Origin: an uncultured Coleofasciculus sp. | GTDB lineage: Bacteria; Cyanobacteriota; Cyanobacteriia; Cyanobacteriales; Coleofasciculaceae | Direction of reading: 5' to 3' | Length of the DNA: 5,294 bases | Assembly: GCA_902805485.1 (NCBI GenBank) | Contig: CADCTM010000047.1 | Span: forward strand, 1 to 5,294 | In this document: one piece after another, positions 1-5,294 of the stretch | Numbering within the stretch: position 1 is the stretch's first letter | Layout: every line of letters begins with the position of its first letter | Program-made: the position numbers and the translations under genes | Notes under the pieces: model-generated | Told to the model about the DNA's origin: nothing | Seen by the model: the letters and a program-made list of their open reading frames with translations, nothing else | Databases searched by the model: none

Positions 1-1
1 A

Positions 2-103
2 ACTCTAATCGGTATGACCTACACCCCAGGTAATTATCCCTACCTTAGGGCAGGGATGAGCAAAGAACGGGATAAATTAAGGCACAATTTTAGCCAATCT
101 TAG
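2..103 (+). CDS. possible C-terminal tail of a convergent plus-strand gene (partial, uncertain)
   Basis: A frame open from the left edge runs 33 codons to a TAG at 101-103. Its translation contains GMTYTPGNYPYLRAGMSKE and ends in HNFSQS, which reads like an ordinary protein C-terminus. The other two plus frames stop early (TAA at 6-8 and at 31-33). If real, the gene converges on the minus-strand kinase cluster, with 76 bp between the two stop codons. That would fit the T-rich run at 175-181 acting as its terminator. I do not recognise the family. A stop-free run of 33 codons is not rare by chance, so the support is weak; the call rests on composition and on the convergent layout. Confidence 0.35.
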   Translation, partial: TLIGMTYTPGNYPYLRAGMSKERDKLRHNFSQS

Positions 104-111
104 GATTGACT
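92..111 (-). terminator. candidate 3' stem-loop of the kinase operon
   Basis: On the minus strand, positions 111-104 pair with 99-92 as an 8-bp stem with one G-U wobble and a CTAA tetraloop (AGTCAATC-CTAA-GATTGGCT). On plus-strand RNA the wobble becomes a C-A mismatch, so the fold favours the minus transcript. It lies about 70 bp past the stop codon of the last operon gene. The sequence after it (AAAATTGTG) lacks a good U-tract, so it may only be a 3'-end-stabilising hairpin or chance. Confidence 0.3.
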
Positions 112-159
112 GCCAAAAATTGGAACAACGACTGCGAAGAGCTTTAACGCTTTAAAATT

Positions 160-181
160 AACAATTCAATTGTTCTTTTTT
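160..181 (+). terminator. weak AT-rich hairpin with T-run, candidate terminator for convergent gene
   Basis: AACAATT-C-AATTGTT is a perfect inverted repeat at 160-174. As RNA it folds at best as AACAA/TTGTT around a five-base loop. It is followed on the plus strand by C and six Ts (175-181), the polarity expected for a gene arriving from the left. The stem is short and AT-only, so intrinsic termination would be inefficient. Confidence 0.3.
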
Positions 182-2072
182 AAGTATTATTCAGAACGCC
201 ATCAATAGTTTCCAATAATTCTTTCGTCGTGTAGGGCTTCGACAGAAATGTTTTAATACCAGTGCTTGCCGCTTTCGTCAATTTATCACTTGAAGCCAGA
301 CCACTAACCGCAATTATCTTGACCTGTGGATTAATTTTTTGGAGTGTCCGAATTGTGGTTGGACCATCCATCGACGGCATCATCATATCGGTTAACACCA
401 CACTTATTTTCTCACGATGCTCTGCATATATTGCCACTGCTTCAATGCCGTCACTCGCCGTTATCGCCTTGTAATTGTAAGTTTCCAGGGAAGTTTTCGT
501 AATCTCTCGAATTGCCACTTCATCATCGACAACGAGAATTAATTCTCCGTTTCCTATCGGTAGTTCTGAATTTTGGGTTGGCAATCTTTCAGGTGTATCT
601 GTCGCTGGTAAGTACACCTGAAATTGAGTGCCATTACCCATCTCGCTGTAAACCTTCACAAAACCACCGTGACCTTTGATAATGCCAATCATTGTAGAAA
701 GACCAAGACCTGTACCTTTTCCAATCTCTTTCGTTGTAAAAAATGGCTCAAAAATCCGATCCAATATTTCAGGAGCGATACCTGTTCCCGTATCAGCAAC
801 CGTAAGAACAATATAGGAACCAACTTGAGCATCAAGATTGATCCGAACATAATTTTCATCTACAAAAACATTCTTAGCCGAAATTGTTAAAGTTCCGCCG
901 TTAGGCATCGCATCACGGGCATTAACGCAGAGATTCATCAGAACCTGATGCAGTTGTGTTGCATCTCCACAAAGCGTGTCAAGATGTTGGGGAAAATCGG
1001 TATAAATCTCAATAGATTTTGGAAATGTCTCTTTAAGAATCTGCTTAATTTCTACTATTACGTGTTTGATTTGAACAATCGTAAACTTCCCTTCAAGTCC
1101 TCGCGCAAACGACAGCACTTGCTTAACTAACGCCGCGCCACGTCTAGCATTAGCGATCAGGACTGGCAGCAACCGCTTACTATAATCATCATGAAGTTGC
1201 GTCTCCAAAAGTTGAGCGGTCATTAAAATCGGTGTGAGGACGTTGTTCAAGTCATGGGCAATACCGCCAGCCAGTGTGCCAATACTCTCCATGCGTTGAG
1301 CGCGTAGAAACTGAGCTTCAAGTTGTTTCTTTTCGGTGATGTCGGTACTAACAGAAAGGAGCGATTTTGGTTGCATCGCTTCATCACGCACCAATGTCCA
1401 GCGACTTTCGACAATAATACTTTTGCCGGCTTGTGTGACTTGATGTAACTCACCCCGCCACTCACCTTTACTAAAGAGGCTCTTGAGGGCAGATTTTAGT
1501 TGAAACGATTTGTCTTTGTATAAAATTTTGAGCGCATCCTTACCCAAAACATCCGCAGCTTGCCAGCCATATAAGCGTTCTGCACCTTTATTCCAAAAAA
1601 GGATGTTGTTTTCTAAATCTCGAACAATAATTGCATCTGTCGCAATATCAAGCAAAGCTGCTTGTTCACGGATTTTTTGTTCTGCCTGATTACGCTCGAT
1701 GGCATAACGAATCGAACGCTCTAGTAATGGCGCTCCCAACTGGCTTTTATCCAAATAATCGGCTGCACCCGCCTTCATCGCTTCAATGTCTACTTCATGA
1801 TCTCCCTGTCCTGTAAGGAGAATAATGGGCGCTTTGCAACCGTTTGTCAGGGCTTCCCGCAACAGTTCCAATCCATTACGCGCTCCAAGGCGGTAGTCAA
1901 AGAGATAGACATCGTGCTGGCGATCCGCGATCGCATTGATTGCTGTGTCATAGTTATTCACCCAGTGCAGCTCAAATCTCGCGTTCTCCATCTCCGAGAA
2001 CCAATCACGAGTCAGGACGTAATCATCCTCATCATCATCCACTAAAAGTACTTTAACGGGGTCGTTGTTCAT
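180..2072 (-). CDS. hybrid sensor histidine kinase, REC-PAS-HisKA-HATPase-REC (630 aa)
   Basis: Soluble two-component hybrid kinase with no membrane segment. Domains in order: receiver about 7-125 (acidic pocket in VDDDEDD, phospho-acceptor D59 in YLFDYRLG, T87, K109); PAS about 136-248 ending in STDITEKK; HisKA about 258-325 with phospho-donor H273 in GGIAHDLNNVLTPI; HATPase_c about 368-489 with N384, the DTGTGI box at D427, the FEPFFTTK F-box and GKGTGLGLS at 451-459; second receiver about 512-626 with D562 in TDMMMPSMDG, S590 and K612. All catalytic residues are present. Expected chemistry is autophosphorylation on H273, transfer to D562, and modulation by or output through the N-terminal receiver. 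The ATG at 2070-2072 is preferred because GGGAG sits 6 nt upstream and the receiver begins at once. An in-frame ATG at 2112-2114 would add 14 non-conserved residues and lengthen the overlap with the upstream regulator from 20 to 62 bp. It is the last gene of the cluster. The cognate signal is unknown. Confidence 0.93.
   Translation of the reverse strand: MNNDPVKVLLVDDDEDDYVLTRDWFSEMENARFELHWVNNYDTAINAIADRQHDVYLFDYRLGARNGLELLREALTNGCKAPIILLTGQGDHEVDIEAMKAGAADYLDKSQLGAPLLERSIRYAIERNQAEQKIREQAALLDIATDAIIVRDLENNILFWNKGAERLYGWQAADVLGKDALKILYKDKSFQLKSALKSLFSKGEWRGELHQVTQAGKSIIVESRWTLVRDEAMQPKSLLSVSTDITEKKQLEAQFLRAQRMESIGTLAGGIAHDLNNVLTPILMTAQLLETQLHDDYSKRLLPVLIANARRGAALVKQVLSFARGLEGKFTIVQIKHVIVEIKQILKETFPKSIEIYTDFPQHLDTLCGDATQLHQVLMNLCVNARDAMPNGGTLTISAKNVFVDENYVRINLDAQVGSYIVLTVADTGTGIAPEILDRIFEPFFTTKEIGKGTGLGLSTMIGIIKGHGGFVKVYSEMGNGTQFQVYLPATDTPERLPTQNSELPIGNGELILVVDDEVAIREITKTSLETYNYKAITASDGIEAVAIYAEHREKISVVLTDMMMPSMDGPTTIRTLQKINPQVKIIAVSGLASSDKLTKAASTGIKTFLSKPYTTKELLETIDGVLNNT
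1927..1934. repeat. HIP1 octamer GCGATCGC
   Basis: Exact palindromic HIP1 copy inside the first receiver of the 630-aa kinase, encoding part of NAIADRQ. HIP1 is highly over-represented in many cyanobacterial genomes and is the main compositional clue to the host. Confidence 0.85.
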
Positions 2073-2535
2073 ATCCTTCTCCCACCCGTTCTCCCGGCAA
2101 TTCAACAACTTCAAACCAATACTTCCCTAAAGTTTTGATGACATCCACTAACGAGGAGAATGTCACCGGTTTGCTGATGAACGAATTTGCACCCAAATCA
2201 TAGATTTGATAGATATCTTCTTCAGCTTTTGAGGTAGTAAGCACCACAACTGGAATTTGCCGTAAATGAGGGTCAGCTTTAATCTCGCGTAGTGCCTCAC
2301 GACCGTCTTTTTTTGGCATATTTAGATCTAAAAGAATTAGACCAGGACGTGGCGAATTTTTCGCGTGTAAATACTTGCCCCGTCGATAGAGATAATCCAT
2401 CAGCTCTTCGCCATCGTGAACGAAGTAGAGATGATTTGCCAAACGACTTTCTGCAAATGCCTCACGAGCCAACAGGTAATCATCTTCGTCGTCATCAGCC
2501 ATTAAGATTGTGACGGTTGTTCGGTTGCCCTTCAC
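2053..2535 (-). CDS. Rcp1-like single-domain response regulator (160 aa)
   Basis: A stand-alone receiver of the cyanobacterial phytochrome-partner (Rcp1) type, with no output domain. Acidic pocket D14-D16 lies in ADDDEDDY, phospho-acceptor D70 in ILLDLNMPKKDG, T100 in VVLTTSK and K122 in SKPV. After the receiver it ends in KYWFEVVELP, a C-terminal signature I associate with Rcp1-family regulators, which use the C-terminal region for dimer contacts. The last 14 or so residues are rich in Gly, Arg and Glu and look unstructured. The start is GTG at 2533-2535: its GTGA overlaps the TGA stop of the upstream kinase by 4 bp, and AGGAG lies 10 nt upstream. An internal ATG (residue 12) would cut into the first beta strand. 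Its place directly after the GAF-containing kinase copies the kinase-regulator pairing of Cph1/Rcp1, so that kinase is the inferred phosphate donor. It probably shuttles phosphate or binds partner proteins. Confidence 0.93.
   Translation of the reverse strand: MKGNRTTVTILMADDDEDDYLLAREAFAESRLANHLYFVHDGEELMDYLYRRGKYLHAKNSPRPGLILLDLNMPKKDGREALREIKADPHLRQIPVVVLTTSKAEEDIYQIYDLGANSFISKPVTFSSLVDVIKTLGKYWFEVVELPGERVGEGYEQRPR
2079..2083 (-). promoter_or_regulatory. ribosome binding site deciding the start at 2072
   Basis: The minus strand reads GGGAG-AAGGAT-ATG, a purine-rich Shine-Dalgarno sequence 6 nt before the ATG at 2070-2072. It lies inside the end of the preceding response-regulator gene, consistent with translational coupling. 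The alternative ATG at 2114 also has a purine run (AGGGAAG, about 10 nt upstream), so the choice is likely but not certain. Confidence 0.6.
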
Positions 2536-4685
2536 TCAGGATTTTCTCCTCTGCGTTGTTTTTTCGGCAGTGTGACAATAAATTTTGCCCCGTGCCCTGG
2601 CGAGCTTTCTCCTGTGATGCTGCCATTATGGCGTTCAGCAATCTTCCGACAAATCGCTAGACCCATGCCTGTGCCTTCGTACTCGCTGCGATTGTGCAGC
2701 CTTTGAAAGACATTGAAAATGCGGTCTAGGTACTTTTCGTCGAAGCCAATACCATTATCTTCCACAATGATTTGACAAAGTTGTGTGCTAGCAGAACCTC
2801 CTGTAGGAGGATTTGCTTCAGCGTCAAGGCTTCGGCTAGAAATCTTAACAACTGCTGGTTCGTCGCGGCGCTGAAATTTCAGGGCATTGCTGATCAGGTT
2901 CTGTAGCAATTGACGCATTTGAATCGGATCGGCATCAACTGTCGGCAATTCGCTGACTGTGACACATCCTTGACTCTGCTGGATACGCACTTCCAAATCC
3001 GATAAGACTTCTTGAGTAACTTGAGTGAGATTCACTTCTACAAAAGGCTGTGCCTTTGTTGTCACCCGTGAGAGCATTAACAAGTCATCAATTAGGATTT
3101 GCATTCGTTCAGCGGCATTCTGCATTCGCTCTAGGTAGTCACTTCCCTGATGCGTCAACACCTCACCATATTTATCTTTGAGTCGATTGCCGAAGGTTTG
3201 AATTTTACGGAGTGGTTCTTGTAAATCATGGGACGCAATCGAGGCAAATTGTTGCAGTTCGGCATTAGAACGGGCAAGTTCTTGCGAGTAGTGAGTTTCT
3301 TGTTCTAAAAGTTTAGCTTGAGCTAAAGCAATGCCAATTTGAGCGGCGATTTGTCCTAATAATTCAACTTCAAAACTCGACCATTGCCGGGAATTATTAC
3401 ATTGATGAGCAACCAACAAACCCCAGAAATTTGCCTTGATGAAAATTGGGACAGCCAGCTTGGCTTTCACCTTAAAATCTTGCATAAATTCGGCAAGACA
3501 AGGGGGAATTTGAGCCTTTTGGATATCATCAATGGTGTAGATTCTGCCCTGACTATATTTACGTAAGTACTCACTGCCAAAATAATCATCGTTAATATTT
3601 CGACCCAAAACCGAGAGACAGTTAGGTTTTACGGCTTCCGTAACGATTTTACCAAGACCACTTGAGGTAATTTGACAAATCAATACGCGATCGCATTCTA
3701 AAATTCGCTGCACTTCGGTGACAGTTGTTTGGAGAATTTCCTCAATCTGCAACGACCGGCGAATTTTCAGCGTAACTTCGGCAAATAATTGCGCTCGCCA
3801 ACTTTGTCGTTGTAATTCTTCCTGAGTTTGTTTGCGATCAGTAATATCCATGTTAATCCCAGTCATCCGTACCGCCAGATGATTGTCCTCTGGAGCGGTT
3901 GCTAGGGGGACGTCACTATCGCCATCGACGTTTTTGTAATAAACTTGACCCTTACTCGCCACCCAACGCACCGTCCCATCGGGTCGAATGACGCGAAATT
4001 CAACATCATACTCAGCCTTGTTTTCCAAGGTCTGGTGGAGCGCTTCGGTAACGATTTCTCGATCTTCAGGATGAATGCTAGAGACGAAGCTTTGATATGT
4101 ACCCTCAAACGAGCTGGAATTTAGTCCATGAATCGCCTCTGTGGTTGATGACTGCTTGACTTTCCCATTTTGGATGTCCCAGTCCCAGATCCCCATTTGA
4201 GCGGCGTCTAGGGCGATCCGCAATTGCTTCTCATTGAGTTGTGCACGCTCAGTTTGTTGTTGCAATGCCGCCATCGCTTGACTTGCTTCCAGGAGACGCC
4301 GTACCCGTTGACGCAAAACTGCCCAGTGGATCGGTTTAGTAATATAATCCGTTGCACCTGCTTCAAATGCCTGATCGACCGACTCTTGGTCTTCAAGTGC
4401 TGTAATCATTAACACAGGAAGGTTTGAAGCCTGGCGATCGCTTTTTGGAAGGGTACGCAATAACTTACAGCAAGTAAAGCCATCCATCACTGGCATCATC
4501 GCATCTAGCAGCACAATATCCGGTTTCAAGTCGAGGTAAACTGCGATCGCTTGCTCTCCATCACTCGCCTCTGCGACTTGATATCTTGCTTGTTCCATTG
4601 CGTGCCGCAATTGAATTCGCATAAACTTATCGTCGTCTACGACAAGAATCAGTGGTGGATCTCTAGGAGGGTTAGTGGTGTTCAT
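2532..4685 (-). CDS. sensor histidine kinase, REC-PAS-GAF(phytochrome-like)-HisKA-HATPase (717 aa)
   Basis: Soluble kinase with an N-terminal receiver about 11-132 (VVDDDK pocket, phospho-acceptor D61 in VLLDAMMPVMDG, T95, K117), a charged helical linker about 133-156, a PAS_3-type PAS about 156-284 (HPEDRE; EFRVIRPDGTVRWV; ITDRK), a GAF about 312-457, HisKA with H486 in ASHDLQEPLRK, and HATPase_c with N596/N600, EDNGIGF (D643) and GTGMGLAIC (671-679). All kinase residues are intact. The GAF is of the phytochrome/cyanobacteriochrome type: it has FWGLLVAHQC and a cysteine (C396) 10 residues before VKAKLAVPI, where bilin-binding GAFs carry their attachment cysteine. The following His is Leu, and the DXCF position reads DDYF, so chromophore binding is open. 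No Shine-Dalgarno sequence is seen before the ATG. The ATGA overlap with the upstream stop (4682-4685) points to coupled translation. An N-terminal receiver lets another kinase or the neighbouring HPt control it. Likely partner: the Rcp1-like regulator just downstream. Confidence 0.94.
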   Translation of the reverse strand: MNTTNPPRDPPLILVVDDDKFMRIQLRHAMEQARYQVAEASDGEQAIAVYLDLKPDIVLLDAMMPVMDGFTCCKLLRTLPKSDRQASNLPVLMITALEDQESVDQAFEAGATDYITKPIHWAVLRQRVRRLLEASQAMAALQQQTERAQLNEKQLRIALDAAQMGIWDWDIQNGKVKQSSTTEAIHGLNSSSFEGTYQSFVSSIHPEDREIVTEALHQTLENKAEYDVEFRVIRPDGTVRWVASKGQVYYKNVDGDSDVPLATAPEDNHLAVRMTGINMDITDRKQTQEELQRQSWRAQLFAEVTLKIRRSLQIEEILQTTVTEVQRILECDRVLICQITSSGLGKIVTEAVKPNCLSVLGRNINDDYFGSEYLRKYSQGRIYTIDDIQKAQIPPCLAEFMQDFKVKAKLAVPIFIKANFWGLLVAHQCNNSRQWSSFEVELLGQIAAQIGIALAQAKLLEQETHYSQELARSNAELQQFASIASHDLQEPLRKIQTFGNRLKDKYGEVLTHQGSDYLERMQNAAERMQILIDDLLMLSRVTTKAQPFVEVNLTQVTQEVLSDLEVRIQQSQGCVTVSELPTVDADPIQMRQLLQNLISNALKFQRRDEPAVVKISSRSLDAEANPPTGGSASTQLCQIIVEDNGIGFDEKYLDRIFNVFQRLHNRSEYEGTGMGLAICRKIAERHNGSITGESSPGHGAKFIVTLPKKQRRGENPE
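2546..2551 (-). promoter_or_regulatory. ribosome binding site supporting a GTG start
   Basis: The minus strand reads GAGGAG followed by AAAATCCTGA and then GTG (2535-2533). This gives a strong Shine-Dalgarno core at 10 nt spacing, embedded in the last codons of the upstream kinase. It justifies the GTG start over the internal ATG 33 bp downstream. Confidence 0.65.
2797..2810. repeat. perfect 14-bp interrupted palindrome within the kinase ATPase domain
   Basis: CCTCCT-GT-AGGAGG is a perfect inverted repeat with a 2-base centre. On the coding strand it encodes most of N-P-P-T-G-G (about residues 626-630) in a variable loop between VVKISS and CQIIVEDNGIGF. It may fold as a small hairpin in the mRNA. 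It could be a small dispersed element or chance within a Pro/Gly-rich loop. Confidence 0.6.
3687..3694. repeat. HIP1 octamer GCGATCGC
   Basis: Exact copy in the GAF coding region of the 717-aa kinase, at the codons for E-C-D-R-V. Confidence 0.85.
4434..4441. repeat. HIP1 octamer GCGATCGC
   Basis: Exact copy in the receiver coding region of the 717-aa kinase, at the codons for K-S-D-R-Q. Confidence 0.85.
4543..4550. repeat. HIP1 octamer GCGATCGC
   Basis: Exact copy in the same receiver, about 110 bp from the previous one, at the codons for Q-A-I-A-V. Confidence 0.85.
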
Positions 4686-5294
4686 GAATGCATCTGTTGC
4701 CGTTCTATTTGCAAAGCGGTCTTAACTCTTTTATACTCGGCTTCTAGCTGTGGGAGTTTTTCTCGTCCAGTTTCCGTGTTTCCAGTTCGACTGATGATTT
4801 CTAACTCTTGACAGATATCAGAGAGAATTGTTGCACCAAGGGTGAGACTGCTAGACTTGAGCGTATGGCTTGCCCGTCTGAGTGCGATCGCATCATTGTT
4901 AGCCATTGCCGAAGCGATCGTATTTACGAGTGTGGGAGTATCTTCTAAGTAGCAATCAATCATTTCAGAAAGAACGAGATCGGCATTCTCACCTACCATG
5001 TTTCGGAAAGATTGCAGCACTTGAGCATCTAATGAGGTGCTTGATGTTTGAAAAGATTGCAATACTTGAGCATCTATAGGAGTGCTTGTTTGTGTTGGGT
5101 TGTTGCTTGCTAGTTCAATCGTATTTTCTAGCTGATTCTCTTCTTTGTGTTCTCTGAAACTTTGTTTACTATTACTTTCAATTAAAGCTTGAACTAGAGC
5201 TTCTATCCGGATCGGCTTGCTGATGTAATCATCCATACCGGCTTCAAGGCATTCCTCACGATCGCCTTGCATGGCATTAGCCGTCATCGCAATA
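4682..5294 (-). CDS. C-terminal part of a multi-domain signalling protein (REC end + HPt), probably hybrid histidine kinase
   Basis: Open at the right edge, so the N-terminus is missing. An in-frame ATG at 5285-5287 is not a start: it falls in the conserved receiver motif (I-A-M-T-A-N-A-M). Numbering from that Met, residues 1-35 are the end of a receiver (MTANAMQGDREE, then AGMDDYISKPI with the conserved K24). Residues 36-70 are a polar Gln/Asn/Ser/Thr linker. About 71-95 holds a duplicated helix, and about 87-191 is an HPt domain with phospho-acceptor H141 in ASHTLKSSSLTLGA (codon 4865-4867). This order is typical of the C-terminus of hybrid kinases, where phosphate passes His-Asp-His. The HPt would relay phosphate from this receiver to one of the downstream receivers, or back. 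The gene ends in ATGA shared with the next start. A kinase core upstream is inferred, not seen. Confidence 0.9.
   Translation of the reverse strand, partial: IAMTANAMQGDREECLEAGMDDYISKPIRIEALVQALIESNSKQSFREHKEENQLENTIELASNNPTQTSTPIDAQVLQSFQTSSTSLDAQVLQSFRNMVGENADLVLSEMIDCYLEDTPTLVNTIASAMANNDAIALRRASHTLKSSSLTLGATILSDICQELEIISRTGNTETGREKLPQLEAEYKRVKTALQIERQQMHS
4884..4891. repeat. HIP1 octamer GCGATCGC
   Basis: Exact copy in the HPt coding region, at the codons for D-A-I-A-L. One-mismatch relatives lie nearby at about 4914-4921 and 5259-5266. Confidence 0.85.
5007..5088 (-). repeat. 45-bp-period tandem duplication in the linker/HPt junction
   Basis: Positions 5007-5043 and 5052-5088 match at 31 of 37 bases with a 45-bp (15-codon) offset. 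The protein shows IDAQVLQSFQTSST followed by LDAQVLQSFRNMVG. The second copy is the normal first helix of the HPt domain; the first is an extra copy ahead of it. The period is a multiple of three, so the frame is kept. Confidence 0.85.

Noticed and set aside
38..50. CCCTA-CCT-TAGGG inverted repeat as a terminator
   Set aside because: The stem is only 5 bp with a 3-base loop, there is no T-run on either strand, and it lies inside the possible convergent coding tail.
262..2045. Several plus-strand open frames of 60-90 codons opposite the last kinase (for example 262-474, 624-890, 1797-2045)
   Set aside because: They lie wholly antisense to a kinase with every catalytic motif intact, have no recognisable domain, and show no coherent start signals. 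They are shadows of the coding strand.
2053..2502. Internal ATG (residue 12 of the response regulator) as its start
   Set aside because: It would remove the first beta strand residues before the acidic pocket and has no better Shine-Dalgarno sequence. The GTG at 2535 has AGGAG and the 4-bp stop-start overlap.
4551..4811. Plus-strand 86-codon frame across the junction of the REC-HPt and REC-PAS-GAF genes
   Set aside because: Antisense to well-conserved receiver and C-terminal HPt-protein codons. It is cysteine- and serine-rich in the way expected of an antisense frame, with no family recognised.
4682..5287. Treating the ATG at 5285-5287 as the start of a complete 201-aa HPt protein
   Set aside because: The Met is within the receiver's conserved I-A-M-T-A-N motif, and the frame stays open to the window edge with matching residues (I-A). 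The gene is therefore truncated by the window, not a short protein.
1..5294. tRNA, rRNA, CRISPR array, insertion sequence, attachment site or riboswitch
   Set aside because: The window is almost fully covered by intact kinase and regulator codons. No spaced repeats, transposase motifs or structured RNA signatures were seen on either strand.

Overview
The window most likely comes from a filamentous or otherwise complex cyanobacterium. Five perfect copies of the cyanobacterial HIP1 octamer (GCGATCGC) fall in 5.3 kb. The proteins are multi-domain soluble sensor kinases of a cyanobacterial kind: a phytochrome-type GAF, a SHDLQEP-type HisKA domain, and a stand-alone Rcp1-like response regulator ending in YWFEVVELP. 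I cannot name the species.

Layout: nearly everything is one minus-strand cluster read from right to left. (1) 5294-4682 is the C-terminal end of a larger protein, probably a hybrid histidine kinase, with the end of a receiver domain, a linker with a small tandem duplication, and an HPt domain. (2) 4685-2532 is a 717-aa REC-PAS-GAF-HisKA-HATPase kinase. (3) 2535-2053 is a 160-aa single-domain Rcp1-like response regulator starting at GTG. (4) 2072-180 is a 630-aa REC-PAS-HisKA-HATPase-REC hybrid kinase. Consecutive genes overlap by 4, 4 and about 20 bp, so they are almost certainly co-transcribed and translationally coupled. The operon's promoter and first gene(s) lie beyond the right edge. Positions 1-179 are mostly non-coding. 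They hold a possible C-terminal tail of a convergent plus-strand gene (2-103), a weak stem-loop suited to minus-strand RNA (92-111), and a weak AT-rich hairpin followed by a T-run on the plus strand (160-181).

Together the genes look like a branched phosphorelay: two complete histidine kinases (a third is implied upstream), five receiver domains and one HPt domain. No DNA-binding, cyclic-di-GMP or membrane domain is visible. Inputs would be cytoplasmic, through PAS domains and one GAF that resembles cyanobacteriochrome domains and keeps a cysteine at the usual bilin-attachment position. Output must go through protein-protein contact or a regulator outside the window. The individual domain families are known. 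The less ordinary points are the GAF cysteine context, the duplicated first HPt helix, and a perfect palindrome placed in a loop of the ATPase domain.
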